Of a stretch of 64,000 nucleotides of DNA, positions 45,195 to 57,449 are shown piece by piece. Within the stretch, counting starts at the first letter, position 1. Each line of letters opens with the position of its first letter. The stretch spans positions 13,865,501 through 13,929,500 of the forward strand of contig NC_079881.1 in NCBI RefSeq assembly GCF_029227915.1, read 5' to 3'. Position numbers and translations under genes: made by a program. This DNA is from Hydractinia symbiolongicarpus. Its lineage: Eukaryota > Cnidaria > Hydrozoa > Anthoathecata > Hydractiniidae. The notes under the pieces are model-generated. The model was not told the origin of the DNA. It ran no database searches and saw only the letters and a program-made list of their open reading frames with translations.

Positions 45195-45232
45195 TATTAT
45201 ATTAGAGATTGTGAATATATTTAAATCAAAGA
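45195..45232. promoter_or_regulatory. Divergent 38-bp start region
   Basis: Separates the minus-strand 188-codon gene and the plus-strand 393-aa gene. It contains gaatatatttaaatc, AT-rich sequence about 8-20 nt before the plus-strand ATG, and taatataat next to the minus-strand ATG. Confidence 0.3.
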
Positions 45233-46414
45233 ATGGATGACATTTTCAGATATAACCCGAATGCGACATATAAACCAAATGGAGGTCTGGATCTTCAAAT
45301 ATTGAGCGCTAGGGATCTGTACAAACAGGCTATTATTGTGTCTGAAAGTGGTTCTTTCCCCGCTTCCTTTCCTAATATTTTTACCAATTATGAACTTGCT
45401 CAGAACGCGCAACGTATGAGAATTTGGAATGAGCAAACTTTTAGACTATGGCAAACCCAGCTAAATTTTGCCACTTGGTGCGCTTCAAGTGCCTGTGGAG
45501 TAAGTTCCGAACACCTGAAGGATGGTAGATCTATGGTCAGGTCGATATATCGTTTTCATGTGTATTATCACATTAGACGAATCATTAAGCGCCTGCGGAC
45601 ACCTCTACCCTTTGAGAATAGTTTTAATCAATATGATAATCCTTATTCAAATGAGGAATTTCTAAAAATCTGTGGTGAGTATGATGTTGATTCCAACCCC
45701 ATGAAATACAGAGGTCAGTACTTTTTCAGTTCATATCAAAAAAGACGTAAAGACTATCCAACTCCCGGGTTGAGTTATTTCACTAACGACTCCATGACGC
45801 GGTGGATTGTGGAAAAATCCGATGGATTTACAAAAACGGGCCTTGTGAAGATCTCTAGCAGTGTTAGAGCCTATGCCTATCTAGTTCTTAGTTCTCAGGC
45901 CTCAGCACGCTCCTCCATCCTTGGTAATGATTCAAGTGCTCTGACCGCCCAAAGAGTTTTTATGAATAACCTTGAAGACATTGTTAACCGTAGGGTTGAT
46001 ATTCAGGAGGACAATAAACGTTATCAGGATACTCTAAACTACGCTTCAAGTAAGGTTGATTATTCCGTTGGGTGTGGTATTTATATGATACCCAGTGACA
46101 TGAATCTCAGAATTAAGACCGGTGTGGTGGGTTACAACAACAAGATTTTGATATCTGGTGAAGATCTGACCATTGGGATTAATCTAAAGGTCAATGTTAC
46201 CGAATCACATAAAAAGATTCCTGATAGGACATCCAGTCCTATTCCTATTCCTGGGACCTCCGGTCCTTATAAACACATTACTGATAAACATATTACTGAT
46301 AAACACATTACTGCACCTTACCACAAAGATACTCCTCCTACACACGAAGATGAGAAGATCGCTCTTGTGATTGTTATGACAACAGGTTATTTCATATGGT
46401 ATTTGTTTAGATAA
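45233..46414 (+). CDS. Conserved Polinton protein with C-terminal membrane anchor
   Basis: 393 residues, complete. The N-terminal 120 residues (NGGLDLQILSARDLYKQA, IFTNYELAQNAQRMRIWNE, LWQTQLNFATWCASSACGVS) are the most conserved part and recur in many invertebrate Polintons I recall. The middle is a mixed globular region (to about 330). A Pro/Ser-rich linker then leads to three KHITD-type repeats (about 347-361) and a final hydrophobic helix (about 376-392). This is a C-terminally anchored protein whose function is not established. Divergent from the 188-codon gene. It is the only gene on the right side in plus orientation and is followed by a long imperfect hairpin. Confidence 0.85.
   Translation: MDDIFRYNPNATYKPNGGLDLQILSARDLYKQAIIVSESGSFPASFPNIFTNYELAQNAQRMRIWNEQTFRLWQTQLNFATWCASSACGVSSEHLKDGRSMVRSIYRFHVYYHIRRIIKRLRTPLPFENSFNQYDNPYSNEEFLKICGEYDVDSNPMKYRGQYFFSSYQKRRKDYPTPGLSYFTNDSMTRWIVEKSDGFTKTGLVKISSSVRAYAYLVLSSQASARSSILGNDSSALTAQRVFMNNLEDIVNRRVDIQEDNKRYQDTLNYASSKVDYSVGCGIYMIPSDMNLRIKTGVVGYNNKILISGEDLTIGINLKVNVTESHKKIPDRTSSPIPIPGTSGPYKHITDKHITDKHITAPYHKDTPPTHEDEKIALVIVMTTGYFIWYLFR
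46271..46315 (+). repeat. Three 15-bp coding repeats
   Basis: aaacacattactgat, aaacatattactgat and aaacacattactgca in a row. They encode KHITD units in the linker before the membrane anchor of the 393-aa protein. Confidence 0.75.
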
Positions 46415-46433
46415 AGAATGAAGTCAATTAAAT

Positions 46434-46580
46434 GTCAATCAAACCAGAATAACAATAGAGAAACAATGCATTCCTTACATACCAAATATCCTTAGCAACG
46501 TCTACTTTCGTTTTGACTTTTTTCTTATGTAAACAACTTTCTGGTATGTAAAATCCTATTGTTATAAGCGTTTGATTGAC
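46434..46580. repeat. Long imperfect hairpin: three nested inverted repeats
   Basis: Correctly nested pairs: 46434-46444 with 46570-46580 (gtcaatcaaac / gtttgattgac), 46449-46458 with 46556-46565 (ataacaatag / ctattgttat), and 46475-46484 with 46542-46551 (ttacatacca / tggtatgtaa). The loop is about 57 nt. It starts 20 nt after the 393-aa gene and ends 65 bp before the right TIR. It could be a 3'-end structure or a small foldback insertion. Confidence 0.65.
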
Positions 46581-46645
46581 AGATGGTTTTACAAGATAAC
46601 AAAAACTGCTTGCGTGTTGTTATTTATTTATGTTTTATTATCATT

Positions 46646-46988
46646 GATGGTATTACCACACTGGCAAGAGGACATTATAGACACACATATCACTATAAAT
46701 TATAGGGCACGACAGATGAGGGTGGGGAGGGGCCCGGGGACACGACAGGGGAGGGGGTTTTGGACAGATATTATAGAGCATGCCCGCTTATTTAACGTAA
46801 AGTGGTAAAATTCACATGGATTTATTGACTCCTCTATCGTTGATTTGACGTGGATGATCCATAATTTGACGTGGAATGGTACAACATATTAAATCGCTAA
46901 GGGGTGGTATGGACCCTTTTTACGTTGATTTGACGGATATGCACGCTTATTTGACATGATTGCACTAGGATCGGCATTTTCCTATCTC
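46646..46988 (-). repeat. Right terminal inverted repeat of the Polinton
   Basis: 343 bp, inverted copy of 32421-32765. It repeats the last 43 POLB codons on the plus strand (starting at 46646), but there a TAG replaces GAG after 19 codons (tataaattatag), so only the left TIR encodes the full polymerase tail. The outer 180 bp hold several TTTGACGT/TTTGACAT-like repeats. Confidence 0.93.
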
Positions 46989-46994
46989 TATAGT
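46989..46994. repeat. Right target-site duplication (tatagt)
   Basis: Six bases directly after the element. Matches the single tatagt at intact copies of the same satellite site and differs at one base from the left copy at 32415-32420. Confidence 0.85.
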
Positions 46995-49900
46995 ACTGTC
47001 TACTTAAGGAAGGTACTTTTGCAGATACGACATATCAACTTTAAGAATATTCGAAATGAAGTTTTAATCGAACTCGATTTCAATATTTAGTTTTTTTACT
47101 GTCTACTTAACGATGGTATTTTCGCAAGTAAGACTTTCAATATTTAAGAATTTGTGAAATGACATTTTAACGAAGTTCGACTTTGATTTTTCAATATTGT
47201 AAGGTCTACTTAAGAAAGGTAGTTTTGCACATACGACTTATCAACATTTAAGAATATATGAAATGATATTTTAGACAAGTTCAAATTTAATACTTTTTTT
47301 CTGCATTGTCTACTTAAGGAAGGTATTTTTGCACATACGACTTATCAACATTTAAGGATATGTGAAATGATATTTTAGCCAAGTTCAAATTTAATACTTA
47401 ATTTCTGTATTGTCTACTAAGGATGTCTACTTAAGGAAGGGAATTTTGCATATAAGACTGATATCCACTTTAATAATATTTAAAATGAAGTTTTTACCAA
47501 ATTCAACTTTAATATTTATATTTTGTTCTGTCTACTTAACGATGGTACTTTCGCGCATAAGACTTATCAACATTTAAGAATATGTGAAATGATATTTTAA
47601 CCAAATTCAATTTTTCTTTTTCAAATTGTATTGTCTACTTAAGGAAGGAATTTTCGCACAAAGACTTATTAAGATTTAAAAATATGTGAAATCACATTTT
47701 ATCAAAAAAATTCAATTTTGATATTTCAGTATAATACTGTCTACTTAAGGAAGGCATTTTTGCAGATACGACTTATCAACTTTAAGAAAAAGTGAAAGGA
47801 CAATTTAGCCAAGTTCAACTTTATTATCTAATTTCTGTATTGTCTACTAAGGATGTCTACATAGGGATAGCATTTTCGTATATAAGACTTATTTTAACTT
47901 TAAGAATATTTTAAATGAAAATTTAACCAAATTCGATAATCTTTTTACTGTCTAATTAAGAATGGTACTTTTGCACATAAGACTTTCAATATTAAAAAAT
48001 ATGTGAAACGACATTTTAACGAAATTCTATTTTGATATTTCAGTACTGTAACGTCTACTTAAGAAAGGTATTTTCGTATATAGCACTTATATCAACTTTA
48101 AGAATATTTGAAATGAAATTTTAACTGAATTCAGTTTTAGCATTTAATTTGTTTACTGTCTACTTAACGATGGTATTTTTGCAAATAAGACTTTCAAGAT
48201 TTAAGATTTTGTGAAATGACATTCTAACAAATTCAATTTTGATATTTCAGTATAGTACTGTTTATTTAAGGAAGGTACATTTGCAGATACGACTTATCAA
48301 CTTTAAGAATATTTGAAATTAAGTTTTACCGAATTCGATTTCAATATTTAATTTGTTTACTGTGTACTTAACGATGGTACTTTCGCGCATAAGACTTATC
48401 AATAATTAAGGATATGTGAAATGATATTTTAACCAAATTCAATTTTTCTTTTTCAATATTGTATTGTCTACTTAAGGAGGGAATTTTTGCACATACGAAT
48501 TATCAACTATTAAAGATATGTGAAATGATATTTTAGCCAAGTTCAAATTTAATACTTAATTTCTGTATTCTGTAATGAGGATGTCTAGTTAAAGAGGGCA
48601 TTTTTGCATTTAAAACTGATATCAACTTTAAGAATGTTTAAAATGAAGTTTCCACCAATTTCAATTTTATTATTTATTTTTTGTTCTGTCTACTTCAGGA
48701 TGGTGTTTTCGCATATAAGACTTATAAACATTTAAGAATATGTGAAATGATACTTTAACCAAATTCAACTTTGTTTTTTCAATATTGTAATGTCTACTTA
48801 AGGAAGGAATTTTCGCAGAAAGACTTATTAAGATATAAAAGTATGTGAAGTCACATTTAAGCAAAATTTAATTTTGATATTTCAGTATAGTACTGTCTAC
48901 CAAAGGATGGTATTTTTGCTCAAACGACTTATCAACATTTAAGAGCATGTGAAATAATATTTTAGACAAATTCAATTTTTCTTTTTCCATATTGTAATGT
49001 CTACTTAAGGAAGGAATTTTCGCACAAAGACTTATTAAGATTAAAAGATATGTGAAATCACATTTTAACAAAATTCAATTTTGATATTTCAGTATAGTAC
49101 TGTCTACCTATGTAAGGTACTTTTGCAGATGCGACTTATCAACATTTAAGAAAAAGTGAAAGAACAATTTAGCCAAGTTCAATTTTATTATCTAATTTCT
49201 GTATTGTCTACTAAGGATGTCTACTTAGGGATAGCATTTTTGCATATAAGACTGATATCAACTTTAAGAATATTTAAAATGAAATTTTAACCGAATTCAG
49301 TTTTAATAATTAATTTTTTTACTATCTTCTTAACGATGGTATTTTCGCAAATAAGACTTTCCATACTTAAGAACATGTGAAATAACATTTTAACGAAATT
49401 AGATTTTGACATTTCAATATTGTAATGTCTACTTAACGATGGTGTTTTTGCATAACAGACTTATCAACATTAAAGGATATGTGAAATGATATTTCAACCA
49501 AATTCAATTTTGATTTTTCCATATTGTATTGTCTACTTAAGGAAGGAATTTTCGCACAAAGACTTATTAAGATTTAAAAATATGTGAAATCACATTTTAT
49601 CAAAAAAATTCAATTTTGATATTTCAGTATAATACTGTCTACTTAAGGAAGGCATTTTTGCAGATACGACTTATCAACTTTAAGAAAAAGTGAAAGGACA
49701 ATTTAGCCAAGTTCAACTTTATTATCTAATTTCTGTATTGTCTACTAAGGATGTCTACATAGGGATAGCATTTTCGTATATAAGACTTATTTTAACTTTA
49801 AGAATATTTTAAATGAAAATTTAACCAAATTCGATAATCTTTTTACTGTCTAATTAAGAATGGTACTTTTGCACATAAGACTTTCAATATTAAAAAATAT

Positions 49901-52900
49901 GTGAAACGACATTTTAACGAAATTCGTTTTGATATTTCAATATTGTAATGTCTACTTAAGGAAGGTATTTTTTCACATACCACTTATCAACATTTAAAAA
50001 TACGTGAAATGATATTTCAACCAAATTCAACTTTTATGTTTCAGTATTATACTGTCTACTTAACGAAGGAACTTTCGCACAAAGAATTATTAAGGCTTAA
50101 AAATATGTGAAATCACATTTTATCAAAAAAATTCACTTTTGATCTTTCAGTATAGTACTGTCTACTTAAGGAAGGAATTTTTGCAGATACGACTTATCAA
50201 CTTTAAGAATATTTGAAATGAAATTTTAACTGAATTCGATTTTAATATTTCATTTTTTTACTGTCTACTTAACGATGGTACTTTCGCACACAAAACTTAT
50301 CAACATTTAAGTATATGTGAAATGTTATTTAAACCAAATTCAATTTTGACATTTAAATATTCTTCTGTCTATGGTATGGTACTTTGTATGGAATGGTACG
50401 ATGGTACTTTCGCACACAAGCCTTATCAACATTAAAGGATATGTGAAATGATATTTTAACCAAATTCAATTTTGATTTTTCCATATTGTATTGTCTACTT
50501 AAGGAAGGAATTTTTGCACAAAGACTTATTAAGATTTAAAAATATTTGAAATCACATTTTATCAAAAAAATTCAATTGTGTAATTTCAGTATAGTACTGT
50601 CTACTTAAGAAAGGTACTTTTGCAGGTACAACTTATCAACTTTAAGAATATTTGAAATGAAATTTTAACCGAATTCAATTTTAATCTTTTAAATCTTTAC
50701 CGTCCACATAGCGATGGTACTCTCGCACATACGACTTTCAACATTTAAGAATATGTGAAATGACATTTTAACCAAGTTCAATTTTGATATTTCAATATTG
50801 TATGTCTACCTAAGGATGGTATTTTTGCTCAAACGACTTATCAACATTTAAGAGCATGTGAAATAATATTTTAGACAAATTCAATTTTTCTTTTTCCATA
50901 TTGTAATGTCTACTTAAGGAAGGAATTTTCGCACAAAGACTTATTAAGATTAAAGGATATGTCAAATCACATTTTACCAAAATTCAATTTTGATATTTCA
51001 GTACAGTACTGTCTACCTATGGAAGGTAATTTTGCAGATACGACTTATCAACATTTAAGAAAAAGTGAAAGGACAATTTAACCAATTTCAATTTCATTAT
51101 CTAATTTCTGTATTGTCTACTAAGGATGTCTACTTAGGGATAGCATTTTTGCATATAAGACTGATATCAACTTTAAGAATATTTAATATGAAATTTTAAC
51201 CGAATTCAGTTTTAATAGTTAATTTTTTTACTATCTTCTTAACGATGGTATTTTCGCAAATAAGACTTTCCATATTTAAGAACATGTGAAATAACATTTT
51301 AACGAAATTTGATTTTGACATTTCAATATTGTAATGTCTACTTAACGATGGTGTTTTTGCATAACAGACTTATCAACATTAAAGGATATGTGAAATGATA
51401 TTTTAACCAAATTCAATTTTGATTTTTCCATATTGTATTGTCTACTTAAGGAAGGAATTTTCGCACAAAGACTAATTAAGATTTAAAAATATGTGAAATC
51501 ACATTTTATCAAAAAAATTCAATTTTGATATTTCAGTATAGTACTGTCTACTTAAGGAAGGCATTTTTGCAGATATGACTTATCAACTTTAAGAACATTT
51601 GAAATGAAATTTTAACCGAATTCGATTTTAATATTTCATTTTGTTACTGTCTACTTAACGATGGTACTTTCGCACAACAAACTTATCAACATTTAAGTAT
51701 ATGTGAAATGTTATTTAAACCAAATTCAATTTTGACATTTAAATATTCTTCTGTCTATGGTATGGTACTTTTTATGGTATGGTACGATGGTACTTTTGCA
51801 CACAAGCCTTATCAACATTTAAGGATGTGTGGAAATGATATCTTGACCAAATTCAATTTTGCTCTTTCATTATTGTATTGTCTACTTAAGGAAGGAATTT
51901 TTGCCCAAAGACTTATTAAGATTTAAAAATATTTGAAATCACATTTTATCAAAAAAATTCAATTGTGTAATTTCAGTATAGTACTGTCTACTTAAGAAAG
52001 GTACTTTTGCAGGTACAACTTATCAACTTTAAGAATATTTGAAATGAAATTTTAACCGAATTTGACTTTAATATTGAAGTTTTTTGCTGTTTTTTCCAAG
52101 TCCAATTTTAATATCTCATTTCTGTACTGTCTACTAAGAATGTCTACTTAAGGATGTCATTTTTGCATATAAGACTAATATCAACTTTAAGAATATTTGA
52201 AATGAATATTTAACCAAAATAAATTTTGATATTTAAAGTTTGTTTTGTCTACTTAAGGATTGTATTTTCGCATATAAGGCTTATCAACATTTAAGAAAAT
52301 ATGAAATGATATTTTAACGAAATTCAACTTTGATATTTCAATATTGTGATGTCTACTTAAGGAAGGTATTTTCGTATATAAGGCTTATATCAATTTTAAA
52401 AAATATTGGAAATGCAATTTTAACCGAATTCAATATTAATTTTTCAATTTTCTACTGTCTACTTAAGGATGATATTTTCGCATATAAGTCTTATCAACAT
52501 TTAAGAATATGTGAAATCACATTTAAACCAAATTCAATTTTAATAGTTAGATTTTCTTCTGTCTACATAAGAATGGTGTTTTTGCATATCAGACTTATCA
52601 ACATTTAATGATATGTGAAATGATATTTTAACCAATTTCAATTTTTCTTTTTCATTATTTTTTTGTCTACGTAAGGAAGAAAATTTTCGCACAAAGACTT
52701 CCTAAGATTTAAGAATATGTGAAATCACATTTAAACAAAATTCAACTTTGATATTTCAATATTGTGATGTCTACTTAAGGAAGGTATTTTCGTATATGAG
52801 ACTTATATCAATTTTAAAAAATATTGGAAATGAAATTTTAACCGAATTCAATTTTAATTTTTCAATTTGCTACTGTCTACTTAAGGATGGTATTTTCGCA

Positions 52901-55900
52901 TATCAGACTTATCAACATTTAAGGATATGTGAAATGTTATTTAAACCAATTTTAATTTTAATAGTTAGATTTTCTTCTGTCTACTTAAGAATGGTGTTTT
53001 TGCATATCAGACTTATCAACATTTAAGGATATGCGAAATGATATTTTAACCAAATTCAACTTTGTTTTTTCAATATTGTATTGTCTACTTAAGGAAGGAA
53101 TTTTCACAGAAAGACTTACTAAGGTATAAAAGTATGTGAAGTCACATTTAAGCAAAATTTAATATTGATATTTCAGTATAGTACTGTCTACTTAATGAAG
53201 GTACTTTTGCAGATACGACTTATCAACCTTTAAGAAAAAGTGAATTGATTTTGTAGCCAAGTTCAATTTTATAATCTAATTTCTGTGTTGTCTAGTAAAG
53301 ATGGCTACTTAAGGATGGCATTTTTACATATAAGACTAATATCAACATTAAGAGTATTTGAAATGAATATTTAACCAAAATAAATTTTGATATTTGAATT
53401 TTGTTTTGTCTACTTAAGGATGGTATCTTCGCATATAAGACTTATCAACATTTAAGAAAATGTGAAATGATATTTTAACGAAATTCAATTTTGATATTTC
53501 AATATTGTTATGTCTACTTAAGGAAGGTATTTTCGTATATAAGACTTATATCAACTTTAACAATATTGGAAATGAAATTTTAACTGAATTCAATTTTAAT
53601 ATTTTAAATCTTTACCGTCCACATAGCGATGGTACACTCGCACATACGACTTTCAACATTTAAGAATATTTGAAAAGACATTTTAACCAAGTTCAATTTT
53701 GATATTTCAATATTGTATGTCTACATAAGGATGGTATTTTTGGCATAAAACACTTCTCAACATTTAGGAGTATGTGAAATCACATTTTAACCAAATTTAA
53801 TTTTGACATTTCAATATTCTACTGTCTACCTAAGGATGGTATTTTTGCTCAAACGACTTATCAACATTTAAGAGCATGTGAAATAATATTTTAGACAAAT
53901 TCAATTTTTCTTTTTCCATATTTTAATGTCTACTTAAGGAAGGAATTTTCGCACAAAGACTTATTAAGATTAAAGGATATGTGAAAACACATTTTACCAA
54001 AAGTCAATTTTGATATTTCAGTATAGTACTGTCTACCTATGGAAGGTACTTTTGCAGATACGACTTATCAACATTTAAGAAAAAGTGAAAGGACAATTTA
54101 GCCAATTTCAATTTTATTATCTAATTTCTGTATTGTCTACTAAGGATGTCTACTTAGGGATAGCATTTTTGCATATAAGACTGATATCAACTTTAAGAAT
54201 ATTTAAAATGAAATTTTAACCAAATTCAGTTTTAATAATTAATTTTTTTACTATCTTCTTAACGATGGTATTTTCGCAAATAAGACTTTCCATACTAAAG
54301 AACATGTGAAATAACATTTTAACGAAATTAGATTTTGACATTTCAATATTGTAATGTCTACTTAACGATGGTGTTTTTGCATAACAGACTTATCAACATT
54401 AAATGATATGTGAAATGATATTTCAACCAAATTCAATTTTCATTTTTCCATATTGTATTGTCTACTTAAGGAAGGAATTTTCGCACAAAGACTTATTAAG
54501 ATTTAAAAATATGTGAAGTCACCTTTTATCGAAAAAATTCAATTTTGATATTTCAGTATAGTACTGTCTACTTAAGGAAGGCATTTTGCAGATACGACTT
54601 ATCAACTTTAAGAAAAAGTGAAAGGACAATTTAGCTAAGTTCAATTTTATTATATAATTTCTGTATTGTCTACTAAGGATGTCTACTTAGGGATAGCATT
54701 TTCGTATATAAAACATTATCTTAACTTTAAGAATATTTTAAATAAATTTTAACCAAATTCGATAATCTTCTTACTGTCTAATTAACAATGCTACTTTTGC
54801 ACATAAGACTTTCAAGATTAAAAAATATGTGAAACGACATTTTAACGAAATTCGATTTTGATAATTCAATATTGTAATGTCTACTTAAGGAAGGTATTCT
54901 TTCACATACCACTTATCAACATTTAAAAATACGTGAAATGATATTTTAACCAAATTCAACATTTATGTTTCAGTATTATACTGTCTAGTTAACGAAGGAA
55001 CTTTCGCACAAAGAATTATTAAGGGTTAAAAATATGTGAAATCACATTTTATCAAAAAAATTCAATTTTGATATTTCAGTATAGTACTGTCTACTTAAGG
55101 AAGGCATTTTTGCAGATACGACTTATCAACTTTAAGAACATTTGAAATGAAATTTTAACCGAATTCGATTTTAATAATAACAATTTTTTTTACTGTCTAC
55201 TTAACGATGGTACTTTCGCACACAAGACTTATCAACATTTAAGGATATGTGAAATGATATTTTAACCAAATTCAATTTTGCTCTTTCATTATTGTATTGT
55301 CTACTTAAGGGAGGAAATTTCGCACAAAGACTTCCTAAGATTCAAAAATATGTGAAATCACATTTAAACAAAATTTAATTTTGATATTTCAATATTGTAA
55401 TGTCTACTTAAGGAAGTTATTTTCGTAAATAAGACTTATCTCATCTTTAAGAATATTGGAAATGAAATTTTAACCGAATTCAATTTTAATTTTTCAATTT
55501 TCTACTGTCTACTTAAGGATGGTATTTTCGCATATAAGTCTTATCAACATTTAAGAATATGTGAAATGTTATTTAAACCAAATTCTATTTTAATAGTTAG
55601 ATTTTCTTCTGTCTACTTAAGAATGGTGTTTTTGCATATCAGACTTATCAACATTTAAGGATATGTGAAATGATATTTTAACCAAATTCAACTTTGTTTT
55701 TTCAATATTGTATTGTCTACTTAAGGAAGGAATTTTCGCAGAAAGAGTTATTAAGATATAAAAGTATGTGAAGTCACATTTAAGCTAAATTTAATTTTGA
55801 TATTTCAGTATAGTACTGTCTACTTAATGAAGGTACTTTTGCAGATACGACTTATCAACCTTTAAGAAAAAGTGAAATGATATTGTAGCCAAGTTCAATT

Positions 55901-57449
55901 TTATAATCTAATTTCTGTATTGTCTAGTAAAGATGGCTACTTAAGGATGGCATTTTTACATATAAGACTAATATCAACATTAAAAGTATTTGAAATGAAT
56001 ATTTAGCCAAAATAAATTTTGATATTTAAATTTTGTTTTGTCTACATAAGGATGGTATTTTCGCAAATAGGACTTATCAACATTTAAGAAAATGTGAAAT
56101 GATATTTTAACGAAATTCAATTTTGATATTTCAATATTGTAATGTCTACTTAAGGAAGGTATTTTCGTATATAAGACTTATATCAACTTTAACAATATTG
56201 GAAATGAAATTTTAACCGAATTCAATTTTAATATTTTAAATCTTTACCGTCCACATAACGATGGTACTCTCGCACATACGACTTTCAACATTTAAGAATA
56301 TGTGAAATGACATTTTCACCAAGTTCAATTTTGATATTTCAATATTGTATGTCTACATAAGGATGGTATTTTTGGCATAAAACACTTCTCAACATTTAGG
56401 AGTATGTGAAATCACATTTTAACCAAATTTAATTTTCACATTTCAATATTCTACTGTCTACCTAAGGATGGTATTTTTGCTCAAACGACTTATCAACATT
56501 TAAGAGCATGTGAAATAATATTTTAGACAAATTCAATTTTTCTTTTTCCATATTGTAATGTCTACTTAAGGAAGGAATTTTTGCACAAAGACTTATTAAG
56601 ATTTAAAAATATTTGAAATCACATTTTATCAAAAAAATTCAATTGTGTAATTTCAGTATAGTACTGTCTACTTAAGAAATGTTTTTTTGCAGGTACAACT
56701 TATCAACTTTGAGAATATTTGAAATGAAATTTTAACCGAATTTGACTTTAATATTGAAGTTTTTTGCTGTTTTTTCCAAGTCCAATTTTAATATCTCATT
56801 TCTGTACTGTCTACTAAGAATGTCTACTTAAGGATGTCATTTTTGCATATAAGACTGATATCAACTTTAAGAATATTTGAAATGAATATTTAACCAAAAT
56901 AAATTTTGATATTTAAAGTTTGTTTTGTCTACTAAAGGATTGTATTTTCGCATATAAGACTTATCAACATTTAAGAAAATATGAAATGATATTTTAACGA
57001 AATTCAACTTTGATATTTCAATATTGTGATGTCTACTTAAGGAAGGTATTTTCGTATATAAGACTTATATCAACTTTAACAATATTGGAAATGCAATTTT
57101 AACCGAATTCAATTTTAATATTTTAAATCTTTACCGTCCACATAACGATGGTACTCTCGCACATACGACTTTCAACATTTAAGAATATGTGAAATGACAT
57201 TTTCACCAAGTTCAATTTTGATATTTCAATATTGTATGTCTACATAGGGATGGTATTTTTGGCATAAAACACTTATCAACATTTAGGAGTATGTGAAATC
57301 ACATTTTAACCAAGTTTAATTTTCACATTTCAATATTCTACTGTCTACCTAAGGATGGTATTTTTGCTCAAACGACTTATCAACATTTAAGAGCATGTAA
57401 AATAATATTTTAGACAAATTCAATTTTTCTTTTTCCATATTGTAATGTC

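Larger units (their letters stand above)
32421..46988. mobile_element. Polinton/Maverick DNA transposon, partly decayed
   Basis: A 14.6-kb self-synthesising transposon with AG at the left end and TC at the right end, a 6-bp target duplication and long terminal inverted repeats. It encodes a protein-primed family B polymerase, an RVE-type integrase, an A32-like ATPase and a capsid gene. Base composition is visibly richer in G+C than the surrounding satellite. POLB, INT and ATP are intact. The capsid gene is internally deleted, one gene has a nonsense codon, one has a frameshift, and no cysteine protease gene is seen. TIR divergence of about 3% and one mismatch in the target duplication agree with an insertion that is not recent. 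Confidence 0.96.

Noticed and set aside
46572-46808. 78-codon plus-strand ORF with a hydrophobic start, running into the right TIR
   Set aside because: More than half lies in the TIR, in a frame different from the POLB copy, and it starts inside the long hairpin. No domain or family resemblance, so I treat it as chance.
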